Assembly: GCF_032452875.1 (NCBI RefSeq)
Contig: NC_083881.1
Span: 67,649,689 to 67,713,688, forward strand
DNA: 64,000 bases
Source of the DNA: Bos javanicus
Lineage: Eukaryota; Chordata; Mammalia; Artiodactyla; Bovidae
Direction of reading: 5' to 3'
Shown in pieces: positions 53,614 to 64,000 of this stretch. Under the pieces are notes generated by a model that was not told where the DNA came from, did no database searches, and saw only the letters and a program-made list of their open reading frames with translations. A program made the position numbers and the translations under genes. Position 1 is the first letter of the stretch; every line of letters starts with the position of its first letter.

Positions 53614-54290
53614 TTTCAGTTCAGTTCAGTTCAGTCGCTCAGTCATGTCCCACTCTTTGTGATCCCATGAACCACATCACGCCAGGCCTCCCTGTCCATC
53701 ACCAACTCCCAGAGTCCACCCAAACCCATGTCCACTGAGTCGGTGATGCCATCCCGACTCATCTGCCAACCATCTCATCCTCTGTCGTCCCCTTCTCCTC
53801 CTGCCCTCAATCTTTCCCAGCATCAGGGTCTTTTCCAATGAGTCAGCTCTTCTCATCAGCTAGCCAGAGTATTGGAGTTTCAGCTTCCACATCTGTCCTT
53901 TAAATGAACACCCAGGACTGATCTCCTTTAGGATGGACTGGTTTGATCTCCTTGCAGTCCAAGGGACTCTCAAGAGTCTTCTCCAACACCACAGTTCAAA
54001 AGCATCAATTCTTTTGCACTCTGCTTTCTTTATAGTCCAACTTTCACATCCATACACGACCACTGGAAAAACCATAGCCTTAACTAGACGGACCTTTGTT
54101 GGCAAAATAGTGTCTCTGCTTTTTAATATGCAGTCTAGGTTGGTCATAACTTTTCTTCCAAGGAGTGAGCGTCTTTTAATTTCATGGCTGTAATCACCAT
54201 CTGCAGTGATTTTGGAGCCTAGAAAAATAAAGTCAGCCACTATTTCCACTCTTTCCCCATCTATTTGCCATGAAGTAATGGGACCAGATG
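53614..54290 (-). mobile_element. BovB 3' end, 5'-truncated
   Basis: Minus-strand BovB starting with reversed TGAAC repeats ('ttcagttcagttcagtcg') and reading to the RT C-terminal region. The short repeat caggtat flanks it (53607-53613 and 54291-54297). The frame at 53860-54336 preserves BovB C-terminal coding (KSRDTILPTKVRLVKAMVFP, then CWRRLLRVPWTARRSNQSIL), but the element lacks the catalytic region. Confidence 0.85.
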
Positions 54291-54319
54291 CAGGTATAAG
54301 TTTCAACTCATTATATAAT

Positions 54320-54530
54320 AATAATAATATCTTCACATTTATTGGGTACTTTATGCTAAGACTTTAATGCATTAACTGTGACTTAACAACTCTATGAGTT
54401 ATTATATTATTATTATTATAATTATTATTCCCACTTTACATATGAGGACATTAAGAATTAGAGAAGTCAAATCACAAACTAGTGAGCTGCAGAGTTAGCA
54501 CTATGACCTGTTCAGGCCTATGCAGTCAAC
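54320..54530 (+). mobile_element. MIR SINE with internal (TTA)n
   Basis: MIR pattern 'cacatttattgggtacttta', 'cccactttacatatgagga', 'gtcaaatcacaaactagtg'. An ATT trinucleotide run at 54400-54428 has expanded inside it. Confidence 0.75.
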
Positions 54531-54597
54531 CTTAATGGGAGCCCTCCTCCATAAAGCCTCTGCATTTGCTTTGGAGTTGAAATTAATCACACCTTAG

Positions 54598-54813
54598 GAC
54601 TTCCCTGGTGGCTCAGATGGTAAAGCGTCTGTCTACAATGCGGGAGACCTGGGTTCAATCCCTGGGTCAGGAAGATTCCCTGAAGAAGGAAATGGCAACC
54701 CACTCCAGTACTCTTGCCTAGAAAATCCCATGGATGGAGGAGCCTGGTGCAGGCTACTGCCCATGGGGTCGCAAAGAGCTGGACACAACTGAACGACTTC
54801 ACTTTCACTTTAG
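54598..54813 (+). mobile_element. Bov-tA SINE
   Basis: Plus-strand Bov-tA: tRNA head 'ggacttccctggtggctcag', 'gcgggagacctgggttcaat', Bov-A body 'ggcaacccactccagtactc', end 'gacttcactttcactt'. Confidence 0.9.
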
Positions 54814-54849
54814 TCCCTCTACCACAACATTTCTCCCCTCGTTGTTTAG

Positions 54850-54972
54850 GGAGGGGGTGTTTTTATTGTTGTTGTGTATAGGCAGCTTGCAGGATCTTAG
54901 TTCCTTGGCCAGGGATGGAACCTGGCCCCACCATTAGATTGCTAACCATTGGACCACCAGGAATTTCAACCC
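54850..54972 (-). mobile_element. CHR-type SINE fragment
   Basis: Minus-strand 'ggcagcttgcaggatcttag', 'ttccttggccagggatgg', 'aaccattggaccaccagg'. Confidence 0.75.
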
Positions 54973-55289
54973 CCACCGTTGCACCCCCATCCCCCTCATT
55001 GGTTTTTATTGATGCCTGGCTTTAAGCTTTAAGCATCGCATCAGAGTCAGTGACATTTGTGAATCTCCACCCCTCTTAGTGCTGCTCTTTCCAACTGGAA
55101 CATCCTTTATGCTCTTGACTCTGCTCCTAATAACTGGAAACCAAGTTCATCTTCATCTTTGTGTTACCACTATCTTTTGTGCTTACTCCATGCTATTTTA
55201 TAATGATTTGTTTTTATCTGCATCCCCTGTTAGACCACAGCCCTCCCACAACATTCAGTTGTCTTACCAAAGATATTTTTGTTTATTTA
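54973..55289. other. No recognised feature
   Basis: Possibly decayed L2, but not assignable by eye. Confidence 0.35.
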
Positions 55290-55485
55290 ATTGAACAAGC
55301 ACTTTCATTAGCATTTATGATGAGCTATGTACTGTTCTAAGAGCTTTACAACCTGATAAACAGCCTGCAGAGTAGGTTTTATCACCATTTAACCCATGAG
55401 GAAACTGAAGCACATAGAAGTTACTAGTAAACTGCTAGTAAGTCACAGAGTCAGCCTTCCGAGCTAAGCAACCTGGCTGCAGAGT
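55290..55485 (+). mobile_element. MIR SINE
   Basis: 'gagctatgtactgttctaag', 'ttatcaccatttaacccatg', 'aggaaactgaagcacata' and 'agtaagtcacagagtcagcc'. Confidence 0.8.
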
Positions 55486-55489
55486 TGAT

Positions 55490-56293
55490 TTCTGAAGTGC
55501 CACGCTGTGCTGATTTTCCACTTGTTCGATGTGCTTTACCTGCTCGAAACACTTCAGTGACTTTCCATCGCTCTTAGGATAAAGACAACACTCTTTGGTG
55601 AGGCTTGTAAAGCCCTGTGTAACCTTAACTCTGCAGCTGCACCTCCCACCAAGCTCCCACTTGCCACACTTGTCCTCTTTCCCTTGATCAGGTCATGCTC
55701 CCTCCAACCGTAGCACATGTTATTTCCTGGACCTGGAATGCTCCTTCATCTTGCTCTTTCCTAAACCTACACTTATCCTTCATCTGATTTTAGCTCAGGA
55801 AAACCTTCTTAGACTAGGTCAAATATCCTATTACAGATTTTTTTTTTTCATGTATGTGCTTTCCATTTTATTTTACTTATTTATGTTTTGGCTATGCCAG
55901 GTCTTCATTGCAGTGCACGGGCTTCTCTCTTGTTGTGACACAAGGACTCTCTAGTCACATGCAGGCTTAGTTGCCCTAGGGCATGTGGGATCTCCATTCC
56001 CCAACCAGCAATAGAACTCATGTCCCCTGCATTGGGAGGCGGATTCTTAACCACTGGACCACCAGGGAAGCCCCACCTATTGTAGATTTTTAAAGCATTT
56101 TTTGGTCTTAACATAAATATCATTTTTAATTTAATTTATGTGGATATCTGACTAAGGTCAATCTCCCCCTTTCAGCATTGTCAGCTCCATAAAGGCAAGG
56201 ATTATCTTATTTGCCCACCTTTATAGCCTCATCAATAAGAACAGTATCTGACATGTAGTAGGAAGTAGGTAAACATTCACTGAATGAATAAAG
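55490..56293 (+). mobile_element. L2 LINE split by a CHR SINE
   Basis: Left part with 'cacttcagtgactttccatc', 'aaagccctgtgtaaccttaa' and 'cctggacctggaatgctcct' (to about 55840). Right part from about 56085 with 'cagctccataaaggcaagga', 'agtatctgacatgtagtagg' and 'cattcactgaatgaataaa'. The two halves join in the correct order around the SINE. Confidence 0.75.
55846..56078 (-). mobile_element. CHR-type SINE
   Basis: Minus-strand element with 'ttatttatgttttggctatg', 'cttcattgcagtgcacgggc', 'ggcttagttgccctagggca' and the tRNA head 'ggaccaccagggaagcccc'. Confidence 0.85.
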
Positions 56294-56612
56294 TAAATGG
56301 TCTTCTAAGCATTATGAAAATATAGGAGGGGCACAGTGTTGTTCTGATAAATGTTGACTAATCAGTTGAAAAAAAAAAAAGACCCTGATTTGCACCATTT
56401 GTCAATTTCCCTTGTGTGAATACTTCCGCTGTGGCCAGTTTCAAGATGCCAACCTGATGTCACGCAACGCTGAACTTGGGAAATGATGTGAATAATCGGC
56501 TTTAAGACTGTTCCAGTTGGCTCCAACACACCACTGGAAGGACACCAAGTTAGTGGGACAGAGAGTGGTTCACAAAGTCCAACCAAGCTGCCTGGAGATC
56601 TAACTACTATCT
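56294..56612. other. No recognised feature
   Basis: Short unassigned interval with an A run at about 56369-56380. Confidence 0.4.
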
Positions 56613-56623
56613 CAAGTATGAAT

Positions 56624-56828
56624 GTTAGTTGCTCAGTCAGATCTGACTCTCTGTGACTCCATGAACTATATAGCCCACCAGGCTCCTCTGTCCATGGGAT
56701 TTCCTAGGCAAGAATACTGGAGTGGGTTGCCATTCCCTTCTTCAGGGGATCTTCCCCACCAAGAGACTGAACTCAGGTCTCCTGCATTGCAGGCAGATTC
56801 TTTACCATCTAAGCCACCAGGGAAGTCC
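56624..56828 (-). mobile_element. Bov-tA SINE
   Basis: Minus-strand Bov-tA with perfect 11-bp direct repeats caagtatgaat at 56613-56623 and 56829-56839. Confidence 0.95.
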
Positions 56829-56839
56829 CAAGTATGAAT

Positions 56840-57305
56840 AGAAGATGGGTTTGGGAAATGGGTATATGTGTGGGACAAATACAGGCAAAGTGGGTAAGGA
56901 GAAAGTTCAGTAGGGCTGACATGTACATTTGAGAAAAAAGGCCTGGTAAATCTTAAGAGGTTCAAACTTCATCTTTATGGGAAGCAACACATTGGCTTAG
57001 GAAGGTGAGCAGAAGGCTAACATTTGGAGAGATTGCTCTGTATGCCTTTGCTAAATGGATTGGACACAGTGCGGTCACCTAGAGAAGAAATCCTGGTGAA
57101 CAGAACCAGGATAGGGTTGAAGAGAAAGTGCTGAGAACTGTAAAAGGGAGCCTGGTAGGAAGTGTTTGATGTGGAGATTTGGACAAAAGGGCAGTTTGGC
57201 AGACCTAAACTACAACACAAGTTTCAACAAGGTGGAACCCCAGTGCCTGAGGGATGGGAATCAATGTAAGGCTAGAGACCCATAGATTACACCTGATTAT
57301 AAGCG
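56840..57305. other. No recognised feature
   Basis: No repeat or coding signal recognised. Confidence 0.4.
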
Positions 57306-57500
57306 CGGATTTAGAAACAGGCTGCAAGGCTTGAGTTTGATTTAGTCACTTACTACCTGTGACAGGTCATTTAAGCTCTCTGGATTTACAGTTTTCTTAT
57401 CTGTTAAAAAAGAGGAGTAGAAAAAAGGGGTATATTCTGATGACAAGATATGTCAGAGTAATATAGTACATGGAACATAAGTGTACAATGAATATTTTTA
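57306..57500 (+). mobile_element. MIR SINE
   Basis: 'agcgcggatttagaaacagg', 'gtcacttactacctgtgaca' and 'tttaagctctctggatttac'. Confidence 0.75.
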
Positions 57501-57928
57501 TAATTTAACAGGAGAAAAGAAAGTCAGGCATCTTGGTTTATAAGAGTGGTCTTCAGATCTGAATAATGTTCACTTGGGGAACCACAAGGGGTACTTGATG
57601 GGGCGATCAATATTATCCTCCAATCAGAGATACTTAAGAGAGTGACAGGGGTTCTGTTAATACTTACGCCAGAACAACAGGCATAAACTGGAATGTGTAG
57701 TCATCTTAGTGATGAAGGACTTTCCAAGAGGCAGACAGGCATGAAAGGCTTAAGATCCAGAAGCTCAAGAAAGAATTCCTCTCACATATCCCTCATCTCC
57801 CTAAAAATGCATTGTCCTGAGGGAAGAGATGTCCCTGAGCCAGCTAAGGGACATTTTGATAATGCCCTTAATCAGAGTTATACAGATCTACATGACCCCC
57901 ATCTATCTCATTCCAGTATCTTATATTT
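57501..57928. other. No recognised feature
   Basis: No repeat or convincing frame recognised. Confidence 0.4.
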
Positions 57929-57941
57929 ATATTCAATAGTT

Positions 57942-58253
57942 GTGAAGTGAAAGTTGCTCAGTGGTGTCCGACTCTTTTCGACCCCATGGACTATACAGTT
58001 CATGGAATTCTCCAGGCCAGCATACTGGAGTGGATAGACTCCCTTCTCCAGGGGATCTTCCCAACCCAGGGATCAAACGCAGGTCTCCCTCATTGCAGGC
58101 GGATTCTTTACCAGCTGAGTCACAAGGGAAGCACAAGAATACTGGAGCAGGTAACCTATCCCTTCTCCAGTGGATCTTTCCGACCAAAGAATTGAACCAG
58201 GGCCACCTTCATTGCAGACGGATTCTTTACCAACTGAGCCATCAGGGAAGCCC
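57942..58253 (-). mobile_element. Bov-tA SINE with duplicated tRNA-like head
   Basis: Minus-strand Bov-A body (57946-58055), a tRNA-like head (to about 58130, 'gagtcacaagggaagc'), then a second partial body and a second head ending 'gagccatcagggaagccc'. Perfect 13-bp direct repeats atattcaatagtt (57929-57941 and 58254-58266) show it inserted as one unit. Confidence 0.9.
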
Positions 58254-58395
58254 ATATTCAATAGTTAGTGAATTCATAATATATTTTAATGAATTTTGAA
58301 CTACTGGTAAATATAATGATAATTCAATTCAGAAAAACATTTTAACACAAGACCTTATGGTCACAGGAAATTTATGTGTATTTATTAATGTAAAG

Positions 58396-58640
58396 TACTG
58401 TTGCCTGGAAAATCCCATGGATGGAGGAGCCTGGTAGGCTATAGTCCATGGGGTCGCTAAGAGTCGGACACGACTGAGCGACTTCCCTTTGACTTTTCAC
58501 TTTCATGCATTGGAGAAGGAAATGGCAACCCACTCCAGTGTTCTTGCCTGGAGAATCACAGGGACGGGGGAGCCTGGTGGGCTTCCGTCTACGGGGTCGC
58601 ACAGAGTCGGACTCGACTGAAGTGATTTAGCAGCAGCAGC
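58396..58640 (+). mobile_element. BOV-A2 SINE, slightly 5'-truncated
   Basis: Plus-strand Bov-A dimer with tail (CAG)n at 58630-58640. Perfect 12-bp direct repeats attaatgtaaag at 58384-58395 and 58641-58652. Confidence 0.95.
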
Positions 58641-58652
58641 ATTAATGTAAAG

Positions 58653-58984
58653 AATTCTGACAGATAGGGAAGCCAAAAAATACTTTGAATCATAAAAACT
58701 AGGGGATAAAGTCCTGGAATAAGGGCATTGAGATGGAAAAATAAGTTCATGGAAGGAAAGGAACTGTGTAAAATTTATAACTATTATAAGTTTTTTCAAC
58801 TATTTTTAAATGGACTATGGTGAGTAGCCCATCACTGTGAAATTTAAATGCCATTGGATACGAAGAGTGATATAACACTTTTATTGTGAAATGTCAGTAT
58901 TCACAATGCTGGAAATTGTATTCTTTGTAACTATTATAATTATAATGAAAATTATAGAAGTAATTTTTTTAATGTCCCAGAGAG
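58653..58984. other. No recognised feature
   Basis: AT-rich; nothing recognised. Confidence 0.4.
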
Positions 58985-59200
58985 TATATTAGCAAAAACA
59001 TTGAAAGACTGTGAGTTTATGTGACCTAGAACTAATGCAGAGAGAGGCCATGGACAAGTCATTTAGCCTCTCTCTGCGTTAGTTTTCTTATCTATAAATA
59101 GGAAATAATAAACCTACTTTGAGGATTAGATTGAATAAACTTTATAAAAATTCCTTACAAGTCTGGCATTCAAGCCTAGTACTCAATAAATGGTACAAAA
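58985..59200 (+). mobile_element. MIR SINE
   Basis: 'gtgacctagaactaatgcag', 'ggacaagtcatttagcctct', 'tttgaggattagattgaata'. Confidence 0.7.
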
Positions 59201-59204
59201 TGGT

Positions 59205-59375
59205 AGTCAGTGTTAGCAATAGCTAATATTTCTTGATCACTTACTATATGCTAAGCACTGAGCTAATGGAATTTAATTTTCATATGACTCCCTGAAGTAG
59301 GTTTCTATGAATCATAGATGAAGAAAATGAGGCACAGGGCAGTGTCATTTTGTTTTTCAAGTACTTTTCAAAGCA
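59205..59375 (+). mobile_element. MIR SINE
   Basis: 'agcaatagctaatatttctt', 'ttactatatgctaagcactg', 'agaaaatgaggcacagggc'. Confidence 0.7.
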
Positions 59376-59553
59376 ATTGGTTAATGATAGAGCCATCATT
59401 CAAAAACAAGTACTTGGACTCTAGAACTTTCCCTGGAAACCACTGTATCTTGTTTTTCTTCCCTAGAGACTCCTCTGGCCCATGCAGAAAGCTCAGTTAC
59501 TATCAGAATTTAGAAATAATTATCTGCTTATAAGTGGAACTCTTCACTGTGCT

Positions 59554-59824
59554 GCTGCTGCTGCTGCTGCTAAGTCACGTCTGTCGTGTCCAACTCTGTG
59601 CGATCCCATAGACGTCAGCCCACCAGGTCCCCCCATACCTGGGATTCTCCAGGCAAGAATACTGGAGTGGGTTGCCATTTCCTTCCCCAATGCAGGAAAG
59701 TGAAAACTGAAAGTGAAGTTGCTCAGTCAACTCTTACAATCCCAGGGTCTGTAGCCTACCAGGCTCCTCCATCCATGTCCATGGGATTTTCCAGGCAAGA
59801 GTACTGGAGTCGGTTGCCATTGCC
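59554..59824 (-). mobile_element. BOV-A2 SINE
   Basis: Minus-strand Bov-A dimer starting with a (GCT)n tail. 10-bp direct repeats tcactgtgct at 59544-59553 and 59825-59834. Confidence 0.95.
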
Positions 59825-59834
59825 TCACTGTGCT

Positions 59835-60831
59835 AGGAGTCTCTTATTGTTTTTCTCATTACTGACTTTCCAACCCTTTGTACATTACTGCACACAGGGA
59901 AAATATCTATAGGAAACAATGGATTTGAAGAACGAGGTATCTCATTGTAGGAATGACCAGCCCAGTAATTTTTTCCTCTTCAGGCCTGGCTTAACCACTC
60001 TTGAAGGTTGAGTAGAATCTGGCCTCCATACACATGTAATTCATTCCCAGGACACAGTGTACCAAGGCACACAGATTGGGAAGCTCTAATATGCATACTA
60101 CTGAAGAGAAGTCTACACCTTCTTTTTCCCTTGACGTGGGTTTGCAGGAATAACTGTGGGTCCTTATTTTGGTGGGTCCTGATCAACTTGGCATTATGAA
60201 AAAAAAAGGTGTTTTTTGTCAAAGTTGGCATCATCAGAATATTGCAATTAGAGAAGGTGTTATAATCGAATGCTATCTGTCAGCTAACAAAAGTCAATGT
60301 TATGTTGATTCTTCAAAGAATGCAATAAGAAGCATTACTTATTCCCTTTCATCACTCACTTCTTACTACTCTCCCAGGAATGTGAAAAAGAGGTCTCCCT
60401 GAATATGAAAGGCTGAAACTTATATCTATTCCTTTAACTTGTCTACTGTAAATCCATTGGGGGAAAATGAGTGTCATTATAATTAAAAGCTGTATAGAAT
60501 CAATGGATTTTGATCATATGTCTCTGTTTCTAGGCAACCACTTCTAATTAAGATTATATTAAATAGTATAAAGAGTCTGATAATTATGAATGCCAAATAC
60601 CTGTGTATAACTCAGTCACTTTTCATGTGAACATACCTGTATAATCAACATAAAGATCAATAAATACTATTACCAGTACCACCAAAACCCCTTCATGCCC
60701 CTTACAGTTGTTACCCGCCCACAAGGATACCCCCTTACTTCTAACACCATAGATTAAATCATTTTGGAATTTTATAGAAATGGAATCATAAATTTATATT
60801 ATTTCCTATCTGACTCCTTTACGTTTGATGG
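59835..60831. other. No recognised gene
   Basis: No coding signal. Sequence around 60590-60820 resembles an old interspersed repeat, but I cannot name it. Confidence 0.35.
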
Positions 60832-61542
60832 CACAGACACAGACATATAGACCAATGGCCTAGAACAGAGAGCCCAGAAATAAATCCTCAGCTATATAAT
60901 CAAATTTTCTTTGCCAAGGATGCCAGGACTACTCAATAAAGAAAGGATAGTCTCTTCAATAAATGGTTCTGGGAACCTGAATATCCACATGCCAATGAAT
61001 AAAATTTCACTCTTACCTTATACCATATACAAAAATTAACTCAAAATGGGTGGAACACCTAAAACATAAGACCTAAAACTATGAAACTCTTAGAAGACAA
61101 CCTTGGAAAGACATTCCATGACATTGGCTTTGGCAATGACTTCTTGGATATGACACCAAAAGCACAGGCAACAGCAGTAAAAATGTATTAAATGGACTTC
61201 ACCAAAATTTAAAACTTCTGTGTTTTAAAGGACACAATCAACCGGGTGAAAATTTCCCCCTAAAAACAGGAGAAAATATTTGCAAATCATGTATCTGAAA
61301 ACAGGCTCATACTCAAAATATCTAAAGAACTCCTATAGCTCAACAACAAAAAAACCCCAGATAGCTGAATTTAAAATGGGCAAAGAATTTGAATAGACAT
61401 ATCTTCAAAGATAATATACAATAGTCAATAAGCATATAAAAAGATGCTCATTAATCATTAGAGAAATACAAATCAAAACCACAATGAGATACCACCTCAT
61501 ACCCATTAGGATGGCTACTGTTTAAAAAAAAAACCAGGAACT

Positions 61543-61635
61543 TCAAGGAGGTTCAGTGGTTAAAACTCCAAGCTCCCACTGCAGGGTCATGGATTTGATC
61601 CCTCAGAGAACTAAGATCCCAAATGCCACAAAGTG
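61543..61635 (+). mobile_element. CHR-type SINE fragment
   Basis: 'aacttcaaggaggttcagtg', 'gggtcatggatttgatccct' and 'aactaagatcccaaatgcca': a diverged CHR-type tRNA-Glu SINE in the L1 3' UTR. Confidence 0.7.
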
Positions 61636-61888
61636 CTGCTGCTGCTGAGTCACTTCAGTCGTGTCCGACTCTGTGCTACCCCATGGACTGCAGCCCACCA
61701 GGCTCCTCCGCCCATGGGATTTTCCAGGCAAGAACACTGGAGTGGGTTGCCATTTCCTTCTCCAATGCATGAAAGTGAAACTGAAGTCACTCAGTCGTGT
61801 CCGACTCTGTGCGACCCCATGGACTGCAGCCCACCAGGCTCCTCCGCCCATGGGATTTTCCAGGCAGGAGTACTGGAGTGGGGTGCCA
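61636..61888 (-). mobile_element. BOV-A2 SINE
   Basis: Minus-strand dimer with (CTG)n tail, linker 'atgcatgaaagtgaaact' and end 'ctggagtggggtgccata'. It sits within or beside the CHR-type SINE. Confidence 0.9.
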
Positions 61889-62017
61889 TAAGTGCAGCCA
61901 ACAACAAAACCAAAAATAGGAAATAACAAGTGTTGGCAAGGTTATGAAGAAATTGGAACAGTAGCACCCTGTTAGTTGGAATGTAAAATGGTGCAGTCAC
62001 TATAGAAGGCTCTGTGA

Positions 62018-62185
62018 TAATCTAGAAGGGTGGGATGGGGAGGGGGATAGGAGGGAGGGGACATGGGTGTACCTATGGCTGATGCTTGTCAATCTTTGAC
62101 AGAAAACCACAAAATTCTGTAAAGCAATTACCCTTCAATTAAAAAATTTTAAAAGTGGCAACAAATTAAATTGAAAAAAAAAAGA
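62018..62185 (+). mobile_element. Bovine-type L1 3' UTR tail (very short copy)
   Basis: 'tgggatggggagggggatag', 'acatgggtgtacctatggct', 'ctgtaaagcaattacccttc' and an A-rich end are the terminal part of a young-type L1 3' UTR. It is severely 5'-truncated and inserted in the older L1. Confidence 0.7.
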
Positions 62186-62473
62186 AAAATGCTCAAAATT
62201 ATAAAAATAGGATTATCATAGGTTCCAGGTATCCTACTTCTGTGTATATATCCAAAAGAACTGAAAGTAGAGTCTCAAAGAGATATTTGCTCATCCATGT
62301 TCATAGCAGTGTTTTTCACAAGAGCCAAGAAGTGGAAGCAATCCAAATTTTCATCAGTGGATGAATGAATAAACAAAATTCAGCATATAGATCCAGTGGG
62401 TATTATTCAGTCTTAAAAAGGAAAGAAATCCTATTAAATGTTACAATGTGGATGAATCTTGAGGACATTATGC

Positions 62474-62655
62474 TAAGTTTGCAGCCCCATGGACTGCAGC
62501 TCACCGGGCTTCTCGGTCCATGAAATTTTCCAGGCAAGAATACTGGAATGGGTTGCCATTTCTTCCTTTAGGGGATCTTCTTGGCCCAGGGATTGAACCC
62601 ACATCTCCTGCATTGGCAGGCAGATCCTTTACCACTGAGCCACCAGGGAAGCCCA
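62474..62655 (-). mobile_element. Bov-tA SINE
   Basis: Minus-strand Bov-tA lacking part of its Bov-A end ('ccccatggactgcagctcac' to 'gagccaccagggaagccc'). Confidence 0.9.
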
Positions 62656-62964
62656 AGCCACTCACAAGAAGACAAATATTCATAAGATTCCACTTATATG
62701 AAGTAACTAAAGTAGTCAAATTCACAGAAGCAGAAAGTAGAATGATGGTTTCCTGGGCCTAGCAGAAAGGGGAAATGGAGAGTTGTTTAATGGGTATAGT
62801 TTTCAGTTTTGCAGTATGCAAAAGGTCTGGAGATTTGCACAACATTGGAAATGCACCCAACACTACTGAACTGTATGCTTAAAGTGTATATGTCATATAT
62901 TTTATGTTCCATGTTTTTTTTACCATAATTAAAGCATTTTAAATTTAAACATTGGAATAGAACT

Positions 62965-63835
62965 TTTAACAATGAAAGTCAGATAATGTCATCCTGTTCA
63001 AAACTCTCCAGTAACTTCCCGTTGTATCCAGAGAGTCAAGGTGCTAATAACAGCCTACAAGATGCTGTGTGGTGTAGCCTCCATCCTCACTTCTTCTCCC
63101 CAAGGTTAGTCTTCTCCAACTAGACTGCTTTCTTTGTTGCCACTCCTTAAACACTCCCACATTAGGAACTTTGCACTAGCTGCTCCTCTTCCTAGACTTA
63201 GCCAACTCTTCGTCAGCCGTGTCCTTCAGGTATTGGGTCATTTCTCATCTTCTATATAGGTTAACCCTGACTACCTACTGTATGGGATTCCCTGATAGCT
63301 CAGTTGGTAAAGAATCCACCTGCAATGCAGGAGACCCTGGTTCAATTCCTGGGTCAGAAAGATCCCTGGGAGAAGGGATAGGCTACCCTCTCCAGTATTC
63401 TTGGGCTTCCCTTGCATGGTCCGCTGGTAAACAATCCGCCTGCAACGTGGGAGACCTGGGTTGGGAAGATCCCCTGGAGAAAAGAAGGGCTACCCATTCC
63501 AATATTCTGGCCTGGAGAATTCCACGGACTATATAGCCCATGGGGTAGCAAATAGTCTGACACGACTGAGCATCTTTCACTTTCACTTCACTTTCACCTG
63601 TTTAGTACTGTAACCAGCCCCAACCACCTTTAACCTGCTCTGCAATTTTTCCTCATGTATGACATTTTCTGACATACTATGTAATAGTATTTATTTATCA
63701 TGTTTATTATATGATGTCTGAAAATTCCTCAAGGGCAGATAGTTTTCCTTTTTACCTACTGTATTTCCAGCATCAAGAACACTGTCTGACATATAGTAGG
63801 CACTCAATATTCATGTTGTAAGTCCTAGTAATAGT
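62965..63835 (+). mobile_element. L2 LINE split by a Bov-tA
   Basis: Left part 'tcaaaactctccagtaactt', 'gtggtgtagcctccatcctc' and 'gtcttctccaactagact'. Right part from about 63600 with 'aaattcctcaagggcagata' and 'ctgacatatagtaggcactc'. The order is colinear across the SINE at about 63280-63598. Confidence 0.7.
63280..63598 (+). mobile_element. Bov-tA SINE with duplicated tRNA-like head
   Basis: First tRNA-like head 'gggattccctgatagctcag' with 'gaatccacctgcaatgcagg', a partial body to about 63404, then a second head ('gggcttcccttgcatggtcc', 'cctgcaacgtgggagacc') and the full body ending 'acacgactgagcatctttc'. Confidence 0.9.
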
Positions 63836-63924
63836 TAAGACTGAGCTGGCAGGATAACCATGAGGGTAAAGTAAATTGACTTGCAGAGCCATGTAAGAAC
63901 AGACAGGTAAAATTAAGTATAGGA

Positions 63925-64000
63925 ACTTCCCTGGCAGTCCAGTGGTTAAGACTCCATGCTTCCCCTGCAGGGGACACAGGTTCAATCCTTAGTCAAGAAC
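63925..64000 (+). mobile_element. CHR-type SINE, cut by the window end
   Basis: 'ggaacttccctggcagtcca', 'gtggttaagactcc' and 'gcaggggacacaggttcaat': the tRNA-Glu head of a CHR-type element continuing past the window. Confidence 0.85.

Larger units (their letters stand above)
60832..62950 (+). mobile_element. Old L1 3' end, split by several insertions
   Basis: L1 ORF2 C-terminus and 3' UTR: 'gaccaatggcctagaacaga', 'taaagaaaggatagtctctt', 'aatgagataccacctcatac', 'gttggcaaggttatgaag' (61930), 'tatatccaaaagaactgaaa' (62250), 'acaatgtggatgaatcttga' (62445), 'agcagaaagtagaatgatgg' (62730). It is interrupted at about 61543-61888 (two SINEs), 62018-62185 (young L1 tail) and 62474-62655 (Bov-tA). No ORF survives. 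Confidence 0.8.

Overview
The window looks like intergenic DNA from a ruminant, most likely a bovid. The evidence is the mix of young repeats: BovB (RTE-type) LINEs ending in TGAAC-like pentamers, Bov-tA and BOV-A2 SINEs, tRNA-Glu-derived CHR-type SINEs, and a modern bovine-type L1. Underneath lie the older mammalian repeats L2, MIR, MLT1/MST LTRs and a Tigger MITE. I recognise no ordinary host protein-coding gene. The only gene-scale intact reading frames belong to L1.

Layout. 1-11.7 kb: L1 3' ends, a 5'-truncated BovB, an internally deleted L1 (5.3-8.7 kb) and SINEs. 11-19 kb: L2, another BovB, sparse unique sequence and two orphan exon-like stretches. 18.9-28 kb: a nest. An old L1 (+) is split by a BovB (-), and that BovB is split by a young 2.9-kb L1 (+). 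29.6-38.4 kb: a complete 8.72-kb L1 (-) with intact ORF1 (308 aa) and ORF2 (1272 aa), a 21-nt poly(A) tail and a perfect 13-bp target-site duplication. 38-51 kb: MST/MLT1 LTRs, a Tigger MITE, two rearranged BovB copies, L2 and mostly unremarkable sequence. 51.85-52.9 kb: an isolated CpG island with no identified gene. 53-64 kb: dense SINE, MIR and L2 remnants and an old L1 3' end.

The most interesting result comes from comparing the two young L1s. The complete L1 has a 3.56-kb 5' UTR. The 2.9-kb copy at 20627-23562 lacks exactly one 2,230-bp block of it (34982-37211). On the L1 sense strand that block begins GTAAGC and ends CCAG, and the shorter copy joins the flanks with no base gained or lost. 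The missing block therefore behaves as a GT-AG intron. It contains two tandem arrays (about 145 bp x 3 and 163 bp x 6). The shorter copy then leaves ORF2 at a second GTATGA site and continues into about 200 bp of unrelated, older-repeat-like sequence. That sequence carries an AATAAA about 17 nt before an A-rich tail, and a perfect 14-bp target-site duplication encloses the whole. I read it as a retroposed, spliced L1 transcript that kept a complete ORF1 but only about 130 codons of ORF2. Splicing and retroposition are inferred; the sequence joins are directly visible.

Repeat family names rest on recognition by eye. Subfamily labels and outer boundaries of old repeats are approximate, often by tens of bases.
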